A stretch of DNA of 64,000 nucleotides from DASQBT01 sp049578545 (GTDB taxonomy: Bacteria > Pseudomonadota > Gammaproteobacteria > Burkholderiales > Thiobacillaceae): positions 1 to 64,000 of the forward strand of contig JBAUMF010000023.1 in NCBI GenBank assembly GCA_049578545.1, read 5' to 3'. A model generated the notes under the pieces. It ran no database searches, was not told the origin of the DNA, and was given only the letters and a program-made list of their open reading frames with translations. Positions within the stretch are counted from its first letter, which is position 1, and each line of letters begins with the position of its first letter. This document shows positions 42,202-50,544 of the stretch, piece by piece. The translations under genes were made by a program, and so were the position numbers.

Positions 42202-42890
42202 ACTCCTTCGCCAGTTTCCTGCGCCACTTACTGACGGCCGTGGTCTGTGCAGCTGTTCTGGTGTCCCCGGCCCATGCCTATCCCTCACAGGAGTGGCGCT
42301 TCAATGTCCTGCTCGATAACAAGCCGATTGGCCAGCACCGCTTCAGACTCAAGCTCGAAAGTGATCACCAGGTCCTGCAAAGCGAAGCCGACTACAACAT
42401 CAGGATTCTGGGGTTCAGCGTCTTCCGATATCAGCACGTCGCAACTGAGCGCTGGGAGGGAGGCTGTCTGACGGACATTCAATCACGCACGGACCACAAC
42501 GGGGAGGTAAGCGTACTCGAGGGCAGAAGAAATAATGCGGGATTCATGCTAAGCAATCCAAACGGGGAAACCACTCTTGCTGGCTGCATCATGAGTTTCG
42601 CCTATTGGAATCCGGCAATCCTGACCCAGCCCTCCCTGCTCAATGCGCAGACCGGTGACTATCTCCCCATCCGGGTTCAAGACATGGGCAGTGATTCATT
42701 GGCTCTGGCCAACAGCGAGGTCATGGCCAAACGCTACCGCCTGATCACCAGCAAGTTCAGCATTGACCTGTGGTACGGCAGCAACAATGAATGGCTGGCA
42801 CTTGAGACCCGGACAGAGGGTGGGCGACTGCTGCGCTATGTAATCGATCCTGCCTACTACAGTCTTAACCGGAAGAACCATTATGCCTAA
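42198..42890 (+). CDS. DUF6134 family exported protein
   Basis: A 230-aa protein with a signal peptide (LLTAVVCAAVLVSPAHAYPS). The rest is beta-rich and carries family-like features EWRFNVLLDNKPIGQHRFRL and IMSFAYWNPAILTQPSLLNA, then GDYLPI. These proteins resemble DUF3108-type periplasmic lipid-handling folds. It overlaps DUF1295 by 4 nt and the lipocalin gene by 8 nt. A role in periplasmic lipid traffic is a guess from context. Confidence 0.72.
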   Translation: MNSFASFLRHLLTAVVCAAVLVSPAHAYPSQEWRFNVLLDNKPIGQHRFRLKLESDHQVLQSEADYNIRILGFSVFRYQHVATERWEGGCLTDIQSRTDHNGEVSVLEGRRNNAGFMLSNPNGETTLAGCIMSFAYWNPAILTQPSLLNAQTGDYLPIRVQDMGSDSLALANSEVMAKRYRLITSKFSIDLWYGSNNEWLALETRTEGGRLLRYVIDPAYYSLNRKNHYA

Positions 42891-43416
42891 GCACATGCTT
42901 GCCCCACTCCTGCTGCTGGCTGGCTGCGCCAGCAACAGCCATCCACCGATGCCCACCGTGGCCAATGTTGATCTTGAACGCTTCATGGGCGACTGGTATG
43001 TGATCGCCAATATCCCCACCTTCGTCGAGAAGGGTGCACACAATGCGATCGAATCCTATCGACTGAATCCGGATGGTACGGTGCAGACGACATTCACTTT
43101 CCGCAAAGATGGCTTCAATGGCGAAACGAGGACGTATCACCCGACGGGTTTCGTGGTGCCGGCCACCGGCAATGCCGTCTGGGGCATGCAGTTCTTCTGG
43201 CCGATCAAGGCGGATTACCGCATCGTCTATCTCACGCCAAGCTACGACCAGACCGTGATTGGCCGCAATGATCGCGACTATGTCTGGATCATGGCGAGAA
43301 CCCCGTCCGTTGCGGATGCCGATTACGCCGCCATACTCGAACACCTGAAACGGCTGGGCTACGACGTTTCTGCCATTCAGAAGGTCCCGCAGAGCTGGGA
43401 AGCCAGACAGCCATGA
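42883..43416 (+). CDS. Lipocalin lipoprotein (Blc-like)
   Basis: A 177-aa outer-membrane lipocalin. The lipobox LLLLAGC (Cys15) is followed by the lipocalin signature VDLERFMGDWYVIANIPTFV, and FWPIKADYRIVYL and VIGRNDRDYVWIMARTP complete the barrel. Bacterial lipocalins bind lysophospholipids or fatty acids during envelope stress. This fits an operon for altering membrane acyl chains. Both ends overlap neighbours. Confidence 0.88.
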   Translation: MPKHMLAPLLLLAGCASNSHPPMPTVANVDLERFMGDWYVIANIPTFVEKGAHNAIESYRLNPDGTVQTTFTFRKDGFNGETRTYHPTGFVVPATGNAVWGMQFFWPIKADYRIVYLTPSYDQTVIGRNDRDYVWIMARTPSVADADYAAILEHLKRLGYDVSAIQKVPQSWEARQP

Positions 43417-44330
43417 CGGACCCAATCAACCGCCTGTACCAATGGTTCGACAACGAAGCCGTCGAAGGCGGCCCTCCCGGCATCGACTGGCTGAGAGTGA
43501 TGCCGTTTCTTGCCTTGCATGTTGCCAGCCTGGCGGTACTTTGGGTTGGGTTCAGCCCCGTGGCCCTGCTGGCCGCAGTCATGATGTACGCCATCAGGAT
43601 GTTTGCCATCACCGCGTTTTATCACCGCTATTTCTCGCATCGCGCCTTCAAGACCAGCCGCTGGCTGCAATTTGCCTTTGCCCTGATTGCAGCAACAGCG
43701 ACCCAACGCGGCCCGCTCTGGTGGGCTTCCCATCATCGGAATCATCACCGGCATTCGGACAGTGCAGAAGATGCGCACAGCCCCCAGAAGGGATTCTGGT
43801 GGAGCCACCTCGGCTGGTTTCTCGACAGCGCCAACTTTCCCCCGCGCAAAGAGCTGATCAGGGACTTTTCGTGTTACCGCGAACTGCGCTTTCTCGATCG
43901 CTATGATTTTCTGGCCCCGATCCTTGCGGCCGTCACGCTGTTTGCCCTGGGGGCGTGGCTGGAGTCCGTCAAGCCGGAATTGAACACCAACGGCTGGCAG
44001 ATGCTGGTCTGGGGATTTGTGATTTCGACCATCGTGTTGTACCACGCAACCTTCACCATCAATTCGCTCGCGCATCGCTGCGGCTCGCGTCGCTATGCCA
44101 CCCGCGACAGCAGCCGCAATAACGCCTGGCTTGCCTTGATGACCTTTGGCGAGGGCTGGCACAACAATCATCATCATTTTCCCGGCTCAGCGCGCCAGGG
44201 CTTCTACTGGTGGGAAATCGATGTCACGTGGTACGGGCTCAAACTGATGTCGTGGCTGGGTTTGATCTGGGACATCAGGCCGGTTCCCGCAATCATGCGC
44301 GACGCACGGCGCGCAGGGCGGCAGTCATGA
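43413..44330 (+). CDS. Acyl-CoA/phospholipid delta-9 type fatty acid desaturase
   Basis: A 305-aa integral membrane di-iron desaturase with the three histidine boxes: HRYFSH (71-76), HHRNHH (107-112) and the late HNNHHHF. It introduces a cis double bond into saturated acyl chains with O2. The N-terminus lacks the cytochrome b5 domain of eukaryotic forms. In the operon it would create the double bonds that the CFA-type enzymes then modify. Its stop overlaps the next ATG. Confidence 0.88.
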   Translation: MTDPINRLYQWFDNEAVEGGPPGIDWLRVMPFLALHVASLAVLWVGFSPVALLAAVMMYAIRMFAITAFYHRYFSHRAFKTSRWLQFAFALIAATATQRGPLWWASHHRNHHRHSDSAEDAHSPQKGFWWSHLGWFLDSANFPPRKELIRDFSCYRELRFLDRYDFLAPILAAVTLFALGAWLESVKPELNTNGWQMLVWGFVISTIVLYHATFTINSLAHRCGSRRYATRDSSRNNAWLALMTFGEGWHNNHHHFPGSARQGFYWWEIDVTWYGLKLMSWLGLIWDIRPVPAIMRDARRAGRQS

Positions 44331-45613
44331 AAATTGCCGTCGTCGGCAGCGGCATTGCCGGCCTCACCGCTGCCTGGCATCTGCATCGCGAAGGCCATGC
44401 AATTACGATTTACGAAGCGGACAACCGTGTCGGCGGCCATGCGCATACCCATGACATCGAGTGGGATGGCAGCCACTATGCAATTGACAGCGGCTTCATT
44501 GTCTTCAACGACTGGACCTATCCGAACTTCATCGGCATGCTGGAAGAACTGGACGTCCCCTCCCAGCCCAGCAGCATGAGTTTTTCCGTGCAGGATGAAA
44601 AAACCGGGCTGGAGTACAACGGCACCAGCCTCAACACCCTGTTTGCGCAACGGCTCAATCTTCTGCGCCCAAGTTTCTACTGCATGATTGCAGATATCCT
44701 TCGGTTCAACCGGGAAGCAACGGCCTGGTTGCAGGCTGATGATGGCACTCAACCCACCCTGGGTGGGTTTCTCGACTTGAATAACTACGGCGAGACGTTC
44801 AGGAATCATTACATTCTGCCCATGGGGGCAGCAATCTGGTCGGCCAGTCCAAGGCAGATGCTGGATTGTCCAGCCCGCTTCTTCATCCGCTTCTTTGCGC
44901 ACCACGGCATGCTGTCCGTCGACAACCGTCCGCAATGGCGGGTGATCAGTGGCGGCTCGGCACGTTATGTGGAAAAGCTCAGCGCCGGCTTTGCCAGCCG
45001 AATCAGGATCAGCACACCCGTTCAGTGGGTAAGACGGACGGCTGTCGGTGTCATGGTCCAGGCCGCGCAGCATGATGCCGAACCCTACGATGCGTTGTTC
45101 ATGGCTTGCCACAGTGACCAGGCGCTCAAGCTGCTGGCCGACCCAAGCCCGGCGGAAACCGAGGTACTCTCCGCCATGCCATACCAGCGCAATATTGCCG
45201 TCCTGCACACCGACGATCGCATGATGCCACGCAGGCGGCTGGCCCATGCAGCCTGGAATTACCACCTGCCTCGCCATGATGAACAGCCCGTCTCGGTCAC
45301 CTACTCGATGAATATCCTGCAGGGCCTGGATGCCCCGGTTCAATTCCTGGTGACCCTGAACCGCGAGCAGGACATTGACCCGAGGAAAGTGCTCGCCCGC
45401 ATGGAATACGACCACCCCCTGTTCACCGCGCATGCGTTGGCAGCGCGGGCCCGCCAGGCCGAAATCAACGGCGAGCGTCACACCTACTATTGCGGGGCTT
45501 ACTGGCGCAACGGCTTTCACGAAGACGGCGTGGTCAGCAGCCTCCGCGCACTGACACACTTTCAGCAACGGGTCCGGCACAATGAAGAGCTGCTTGTACG
45601 AAGGGTGGGTTAG
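44327..45613 (+). CDS. FAD-dependent amine-oxidase-like oxidoreductase
   Basis: A 428-aa flavoprotein with an N-terminal dinucleotide fold KIAVVGSGIAGLTAAWHLHR, then EADNRVGGHAHTHDIEWDGS, which is the amine oxidase/phytoene-desaturase-like FAD contact. The middle motif GMLEELDVPSQPSSMSFSVQ is typical of the family that travels with DUF1365 and a CFA-type methyltransferase, for example in the singlet-oxygen (RpoE-ChrR) regulons of phototrophs. The ATG overlaps the desaturase stop. It probably oxidises a lipid or acyl chain. Confidence 0.85.
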   Translation: MKIAVVGSGIAGLTAAWHLHREGHAITIYEADNRVGGHAHTHDIEWDGSHYAIDSGFIVFNDWTYPNFIGMLEELDVPSQPSSMSFSVQDEKTGLEYNGTSLNTLFAQRLNLLRPSFYCMIADILRFNREATAWLQADDGTQPTLGGFLDLNNYGETFRNHYILPMGAAIWSASPRQMLDCPARFFIRFFAHHGMLSVDNRPQWRVISGGSARYVEKLSAGFASRIRISTPVQWVRRTAVGVMVQAAQHDAEPYDALFMACHSDQALKLLADPSPAETEVLSAMPYQRNIAVLHTDDRMMPRRRLAHAAWNYHLPRHDEQPVSVTYSMNILQGLDAPVQFLVTLNREQDIDPRKVLARMEYDHPLFTAHALAARARQAEINGERHTYYCGAYWRNGFHEDGVVSSLRALTHFQQRVRHNEELLVRRVG

Positions 45614-46346
45614 GCACCGCCGTTATCTTCCACGGCCGCATGCTTTCAGCTACCGGCTTTTCATGGCATGCCTCAACCTGGATGAGCTTGACACGATCTT
45701 TGCAGGGCACTGGCTGTGGTCGACCCGCTTACCCGCCCTCGCCTGGTTTCGCCGCGCCGACCATCTGGGAGCGGGCAGCCAGCCGCTCAAGCAGTCTGTA
45801 CTGGACCTGGTAGAGGCACGTCTGTATTTTCGCCCACGCGGGCCGGTGTTTCTCGTCACCCACCTGCGCTACTTTGGCCATGGCTTCAACCCTGTCAGTT
45901 TCTATTACTGCCACTCGGAAGATGGCGAGCGCATCGAAGCGATTGTGGCCGAAATAAACAATACCCCATGGGGCGAGCAATACTGCTACGTACTGGATGC
46001 CCGGGACCACCTCGGAAAGCGCATGCATTCCTTTCGCATGCAAAAGGTCTTCCACGTGTCGCCCTTCATGCCGATGGAACAGTCCTATGACTGGCGTTTT
46101 TCACGGCCGGAAAACATGCTGCTGGTCCACATGACCAGTGAAGAAAATGGATCGGTCAGCTTCGATGCCACGCTCCATCTCGAGAGGAAATCTATCAATT
46201 CATGGGCTCTGGCGCGGGCCCTGATCCAGTACCCACTGATGACCGTGAAGGTGGTTGTCGCCATCTATTGGCAGGCGTTTCGATTGTGGCTCAAGCGCAT
46301 TCCGTTCCATTCGCATCCCGTAAATGTCACCAAGGAGGTGTCGTGA
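45582..46346 (+). CDS. DUF1365 family protein
   Basis: A 254-aa protein with the family hallmarks GWVRHRRYLPRPHAFSYRLF, THLRYFGHGFNPVSFYYCHS and HVSPFMPMEQSYDWRF. DUF1365 has no established enzyme activity but almost always sits between the FAD oxidoreductase and CFA-type genes found here. It overlaps the upstream gene by 32 nt in another frame, an unusually long overlap. Its own stop overlaps the next start. Confidence 0.87.
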   Translation: MKSCLYEGWVRHRRYLPRPHAFSYRLFMACLNLDELDTIFAGHWLWSTRLPALAWFRRADHLGAGSQPLKQSVLDLVEARLYFRPRGPVFLVTHLRYFGHGFNPVSFYYCHSEDGERIEAIVAEINNTPWGEQYCYVLDARDHLGKRMHSFRMQKVFHVSPFMPMEQSYDWRFSRPENMLLVHMTSEENGSVSFDATLHLERKSINSWALARALIQYPLMTVKVVVAIYWQAFRLWLKRIPFHSHPVNVTKEVS

Positions 46347-47635
46347 TGAAATCTTCGATATCCATAGTCCCGCCAATGTCCCCTGCGCGTACCCTGCAGC
46401 TGCCCTGGCTGGGTAGCCTCGCCAGGAAGTTGCTGCTGAGCATGCTGTCGCGGATGAAATCCGGGCGCCTCACCCTGATCGATGGCAAGAAACGGCATGT
46501 GTTCGGTTCCGGTCCCGCCGACGCGCCCCATCCGACCCTGCAGGTGCTTGATTTCTCGTTCTATGCCGACGCCCTGCTGGGCGGGTCGATTGGCGTGGCG
46601 GAAAGCTACATGCTGGGCAACTGGAAAACCGACCGCCTCACTGATCTCATCCGGCTCATGGTACTGAACCGCGACCTCATTGACAGCATGGATGGACGCG
46701 GCTTGGCTCGCCTGGCCGCGCCGCTGCGCAGGCTGCTGCACTGGATGAAGCGCAACACGCAGGAGGGAAGCCGCCGCAACATCGCCGCCCACTATGATCT
46801 CGGCAATGAATTCTTCGCCTGCTTTCTGGATGAGACCTGGATGTACTCCAGTGCCATTTTCGAACGGCCGGACATGACCCTGGCCGAAGCCTCCACCGCC
46901 AAGCTCGACCGCATCTGCAAAAAACTGACGCTCAAGCCGGAGGACAGCGTGCTGGAAATCGGCACCGGGTGGGGCGGCTTTGCCATCCATGCGGCCAGGC
47001 GCTATGGCTGCCACGTCACCACGACGACCATTTCAGCGGAACAGTATGCGCTTGCCAAAGCACGTGTCCATGCGGCAGGCCTGGAAGACCGGATCACCCT
47101 GCTCATGGAGGACTACCGCAATCTGGATGGTCAATACGACAAGCTGGTTTCGATCGAAATGATCGAGGCCGTCGGCCACCAGTACTACGATACGTATTTT
47201 CGCCAATGCAGCAAACTGCTGAAACCGCACGGCCAGTTTCTGCTGCAGGGCATCACCATCAGCGATCAGCGTTTCGAGGCAGCGGCACAAAGCGTGGATT
47301 TCATCCAGCGCTACATTTTCCCCGGCTCCACCATTCCATCAGTCACTGCACTGCTGGCCAGCGCCACCCGAGCCTCGGACATGCGCCTGTTCCATCTCGA
47401 GGACATTGGCCCCCATTACGCCACCACGCTGGCGCACTGGCGCAGGAATTATCTTGCCCGCATCGATGACATACGCGCGCTGGGTTATGGCGAAGAATTC
47501 ATCCGCATGTGGGAATTTTACCTGTGTTATTGCGAAGGCGGATTTGCCGAGCGCGCACTGGGTGACGTGCAGATGCTGCTGGTCAAGCCCGGCGCACGGC
47601 CTCAATCCATGGTGCCTGCCCTCCAACAGCTGTGA
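46346..47635 (+). CDS. Cyclopropane-fatty-acyl-phospholipid synthase family protein
   Basis: A 429-aa CFA-synthase family methyltransferase, the type that follows FAD oxidoreductase-DUF1365. Key segments are the N-terminal lipid domain SFYADALLGGSIGVAESYML, NIAAHYDLGNEFFACFLDET, MYSSAIFERPDMTLAEAS, the SAM loop LEIGTGWGGFAIHAARRYGC, SIEMIEAVGHQYYDTYF and FIQRYIFPGSTIPSV. AAGGAGG precedes the ATG at 46346. It is the third CFA-like gene in 13 kb, so at least two lipid modifications are likely. Confidence 0.87.
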   Translation: MKSSISIVPPMSPARTLQLPWLGSLARKLLLSMLSRMKSGRLTLIDGKKRHVFGSGPADAPHPTLQVLDFSFYADALLGGSIGVAESYMLGNWKTDRLTDLIRLMVLNRDLIDSMDGRGLARLAAPLRRLLHWMKRNTQEGSRRNIAAHYDLGNEFFACFLDETWMYSSAIFERPDMTLAEASTAKLDRICKKLTLKPEDSVLEIGTGWGGFAIHAARRYGCHVTTTTISAEQYALAKARVHAAGLEDRITLLMEDYRNLDGQYDKLVSIEMIEAVGHQYYDTYFRQCSKLLKPHGQFLLQGITISDQRFEAAAQSVDFIQRYIFPGSTIPSVTALLASATRASDMRLFHLEDIGPHYATTLAHWRRNYLARIDDIRALGYGEEFIRMWEFYLCYCEGGFAERALGDVQMLLVKPGARPQSMVPALQQL

Positions 47636-47654
47636 ACTCGCGTTTGCCTTGCAG

Positions 47655-48194
47655 ATGCTGCCCATGAATGCGCCGGCCTCCTGCATGCAGCTAATGATCG
47701 ATGACCGCAGCAGCCACAGTCTGCTGTCCAGTATCGGCACCCAGTGGCGGCTCGTCACGGACAAGGTCATGGGCGGCGTATCCAGTAGCAGGATGCAATT
47801 GACCACAGTGGAGGGGCGCCCCTGTCTCAGGCTCACTGGTGAGGTCAGCCTCGACAACAACGGCGGGTTCGTGCAGGCCAGTCTGGACCTGACTGCTGAC
47901 GGAAACCTGGACGCACGCAACTATGCCGGCATTGAACTGGATGTCTATGGCAATGGAGAAACCTACAACGTCCACCTGCGCAGCGAAGACACCCTCATCG
48001 TCTGGCAATCCTATCGGAGTTCGTTTGATGCGGCGCCAAGATGGCAAACCCTGCGCTTGCCTTTCGCCGGGTTTATTCCTTATCGCACTGATGCCTCACT
48101 GAATCCAGGCAAGCTGCGCCGTCTTGGCCTGGTCGCGATCGGACGCAAAATGTCGGCAGATCTGTGTGTTGGTCGAATTGCGCTGTATCGGTGA
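47655..48194 (+). CDS. CIA30 family protein
   Basis: A 179-aa protein with the CIA30/NADH:ubiquinone oxidoreductase intermediate-associated fold: IGTQWRLVTDKVMGGVSSSR, LTGEVSLDNNGGFVQASLDL and RTDASLNPGKLRRLGLVAIG. Bacterial members are beta-sandwich proteins of unknown role and commonly end LitR-type operons. The start is uncertain: ATG at 47655 or 47664, neither with a strong ribosome binding site. There is no signal peptide. Confidence 0.75.
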   Translation: MLPMNAPASCMQLMIDDRSSHSLLSSIGTQWRLVTDKVMGGVSSSRMQLTTVEGRPCLRLTGEVSLDNNGGFVQASLDLTADGNLDARNYAGIELDVYGNGETYNVHLRSEDTLIVWQSYRSSFDAAPRWQTLRLPFAGFIPYRTDASLNPGKLRRLGLVAIGRKMSADLCVGRIALYR

Positions 48195-48616
48195 GCCTGC
48201 GACAAAGAAGGGCCTGGTTTGCCATGACGTTAATTGGCAAGGATGGAGCCCAACGGGTCAAGAGGCTTGCTGTTTTTGCACAGGTTTGCTGGGTGAAGGT
48301 GCCGAAACGCCGGAGCTCAATGCGGGCAGCTCGGGTCAATCAACCCATTAGGGCCCTTGGTGTCTCGCACACCGACAACGCAACATGTTGGGAGGTCGGT
48401 TAAGGATGGTGCAAGGCGAGCCGTGCGATGGGTTTGGACCAGGTCATTTCCAACTTTTCTCGCAAGATCGCTTTCAGTGTGCCACTTGTTGGATGGGTCA
48501 AATCCCGGTCCTTGCCAGGACTCGCTTCACCGTGATCCATCGTATCGGGCAACGGACACCCTCTGAATATCGGCCAGACCGGAAAGGTAATTCAAAATAC
48601 GACAGTACCCGCGGGA
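48195..48616. other. Intergenic region between the light operon and nifM, no gene seen
   Basis: The 422 bp hold short frames only (for example 48357-48566), with no domain, ribosome binding site or clear hairpin. It separates two convergent operons, so transcription should end here, but I see no intrinsic terminator. Confidence 0.4.
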
Positions 48617-49483
48617 TTAAGCTGCCCTGGTTTGCTGCTTGGCGTCTTGCTTTGGCGCATTCTGTTGGATTTGCTTGAGCCAGGCGTTCTGGCAGATGCG
48701 CTTGCGACGGTTGAACAGCAGTTCCCGTATTGCCCCCTGTACCTCTCCCAACGTGAGTTTTCGTGCAGGCGTGCGCTTGTCGCAGCGCAGCAGGTGCAGG
48801 CCCAAGGGTGATTCCACCACGCCGCTCAGCTGCATGGGTTCAAGCTCAAACAATTCAGATTCCAGTTCTGCATAAAGCTGGCCGTGCTTTACTTCTCCCA
48901 ACAAGCCACCTTGCAGAGCGGTGGGACATTCGGAATGCTTCATGGCCTGCTCTTCAAAACGGGCCGGCTCCTTGATCAGGCGGGCAGCGATGGATTCGAT
49001 GCGCTTGCGGGAAGCTTCGCGGGTGTTCTCCGGCAGATCTTCATTGATCGTTAGCAGAATGTGGCGGGCAGTGCGGGTTTCGGGGTGATGAAACTGTTCA
49101 GGGTGATAATGGTAGTAAAGTTCGATGTCGATGTCGCTGACCTTTGCTGCTCGGCTGCCCACTCTTTCCAGCACACTTTCCACTTTCAGTTCCCTTTGCA
49201 GGGCAGCGGCAAAGGCGGGAATGGTGAGGCCGTTTCCGGCCAGGTCGGCTTGCAATTCATCCTCGTTTTCATAGCGTCCGCGGATTTCCGCCAGCGCCGA
49301 ATTCAGGGTAGCCTCGGGCACGACCACTTCACGGGCGTCATGAGTCCCAAGCACCACGGATTCCAACTCGAACTGCCTGGTGGCCATGCGCTCCACCCGC
49401 CGCAGTTCTTCCGTATTCAGGGTGTTCGGGTTCTTGCCGTACATGCTGTGCGCGGTCTTAAGGACCAGATAGGCGACGTTCAT
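48617..49483 (-). CDS. nifM: Nitrogen fixation protein NifM (peptidyl-prolyl isomerase)
   Basis: NifM matures the Fe protein NifH. The 288-aa protein has an N-terminal helical part (LVLKTAHSMYGKNPNTLNTE) and a C-terminal parvulin-type PPIase domain (ARHILLTINEDLPENTREAS, HSECPTALQGGLLGEVKHGQ, LESELFELEPMQLSGVVESP, LGLHLLRCD). Length matches Azotobacter NifM. It overlaps nifZ by 4 nt and is the last gene of the nifU operon. Confidence 0.93.
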   Translation of the reverse strand: MNVAYLVLKTAHSMYGKNPNTLNTEELRRVERMATRQFELESVVLGTHDAREVVVPEATLNSALAEIRGRYENEDELQADLAGNGLTIPAFAAALQRELKVESVLERVGSRAAKVSDIDIELYYHYHPEQFHHPETRTARHILLTINEDLPENTREASRKRIESIAARLIKEPARFEEQAMKHSECPTALQGGLLGEVKHGQLYAELESELFELEPMQLSGVVESPLGLHLLRCDKRTPARKLTLGEVQGAIRELLFNRRKRICQNAWLKQIQQNAPKQDAKQQTRAA

Positions 49484-49959
49484 AGCGCTGAATTGGATTC
49501 TTGACCGGATCCGGTTATGGTCGATTGCGTCGATTCCAAAACGTTCTCCGGCACCTGCAAGGTGTGTCCCGGAAAGTGCACGTGGTATTGCACGCGCGCC
49601 CCGCTTTCGCGCAGGACTTTCATCACTTCCCCCTCGGTGCCGACCTGTACCATCACCTCGCCGCCCACGGCGAGGGACAGGGCCGCGCGCACTTTTTCCC
49701 TCGTCTCAAAACGGCTCGGATTCCAAGGTTCATCAGCGCCGATCAGTTCTTCCTCACGGCAACCCACCATGCGGCCCTGATCGAGAAAGTTCACCGTGTA
49801 AATGATCTGTTCCTGAAGAAAGGTTCCCACGTTCATGACGAAACCCACCGAGCCGCGGCGCACCAGCAGGTTGCCCACGTCCATTCCCGGGTAGGTGCCG
49901 TCGTTGCGCACGTTGCGGGTGACCCGCACCTGATCGCCGTAGTCGAAGCGGGTTTGCAT
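49480..49959 (-). CDS. nifZ: Nitrogen fixation protein NifZ
   Basis: NifZ helps form the second P-cluster of the MoFe protein. The 159-aa protein has the compact NifZ barrel twice-used motif pattern: RFDYGDQVRVTRNVRNDGTY, LLVRRGSVGFVMNVGTFLQE and YTVNFLDQGRMVGCREEELI. It is followed by a C-terminal extension. The ATG at 49959 is chosen over an open upstream extension that reads through the end of nifW. A second, shorter NifZ homologue is encoded at 60.3 kb. Confidence 0.92.
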   Translation of the reverse strand: MQTRFDYGDQVRVTRNVRNDGTYPGMDVGNLLVRRGSVGFVMNVGTFLQEQIIYTVNFLDQGRMVGCREEELIGADEPWNPSRFETREKVRAALSLAVGGEVMVQVGTEGEVMKVLRESGARVQYHVHFPGHTLQVPENVLESTQSTITGSGQESNSAL

Positions 49960-49969
49960 TGTGCGAACC

Positions 49970-50392
49970 TCAACCGTGAATCGTCGCCTCGGCGCTGTGG
50001 CAGCCACCGCCGCCACAGCCGCAGCCGGACTCGGGCGCCACTGGAGCGGCACCGGTCTCTATGCGATTGAGAGTGATCGCAGTCACGGGGACAAACGTCG
50101 TCTGGGGCTCGTGCATGTGGAAGACCTTGAATACCTTCTCGGTCAACGCATCGGAACTTACGAAATCGCCGTAAGCCTGCGCCAGCAAACGGACATAGGT
50201 CGCCCTGCGCTCATCCTCGCCTTCGTCGCATGACAGTTCGCCTGCCTTGGCGAGGTAGTCATGAAAGCGCTGCAGGATGTGCAGGCGATTGACGTGCACC
50301 ACACTGGGATCAAAAGCTATGCTGAAGTAATTAAGAAAATCCTCGGCAGATTCCAGATCTTCCATCGCCTCGTCCAGGGTCAGTTCATCCAT
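49970..50392 (-). CDS. nifW: Nitrogenase-stabilising/protective protein NifW
   Basis: NifW binds and protects MoFe protein against oxygen and helps its assembly. The 140-aa protein has the family core ESAEDFLNYFSIAFDPSVVH, NRLHILQRFHDYL and FKVFHMHEPQTTFVPVTAIT. An unusual tail follows, ESGCGCGGGGCHSAEATIHG, whose three cysteines and histidine could bind metal; classical NifW ends before this. AAAGGTGA precedes the ATG. A repeat element lies just upstream, between it and the TPR gene. Confidence 0.92.
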   Translation of the reverse strand: MDELTLDEAMEDLESAEDFLNYFSIAFDPSVVHVNRLHILQRFHDYLAKAGELSCDEGEDERRATYVRLLAQAYGDFVSSDALTEKVFKVFHMHEPQTTFVPVTAITLNRIETGAAPVAPESGCGCGGGGCHSAEATIHG

Positions 50393-50427
50393 GATTCACC
50401 TTTCATTTTGATTGTTCACGCCGCCGT

Positions 50428-50544
50428 TCACGCCGCCTGCCTCCGTTGCGATATCAGCAACCTGCGTCCCGTCGGTTCGGCGGTTGGCAGCATTCGCGGC
50501 CGGTCGCACCTACCGCGCGGCGGCGGGCACTGCTCCCTACTCAT
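50428..50544 (-). repeat. In-frame small-ORF repeat element between the nif TPR gene and nifW
   Basis: The ATG overlapping the TPR-gene stop opens a 38-codon frame, MSREQCPPPRGRCDRPRMLP, ending SQRRQAA. Like the ccmC-ccmD copies, it starts ATGAG.AG at an ATGA junction. It contains CCGCGAATGC.G.CA..CGCCGA and ends at a GGCGTGA that is duplicated 12 nt later. The remaining sequence differs, so it is a relative and not an identical copy. A coding role is doubtful. Confidence 0.6.
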
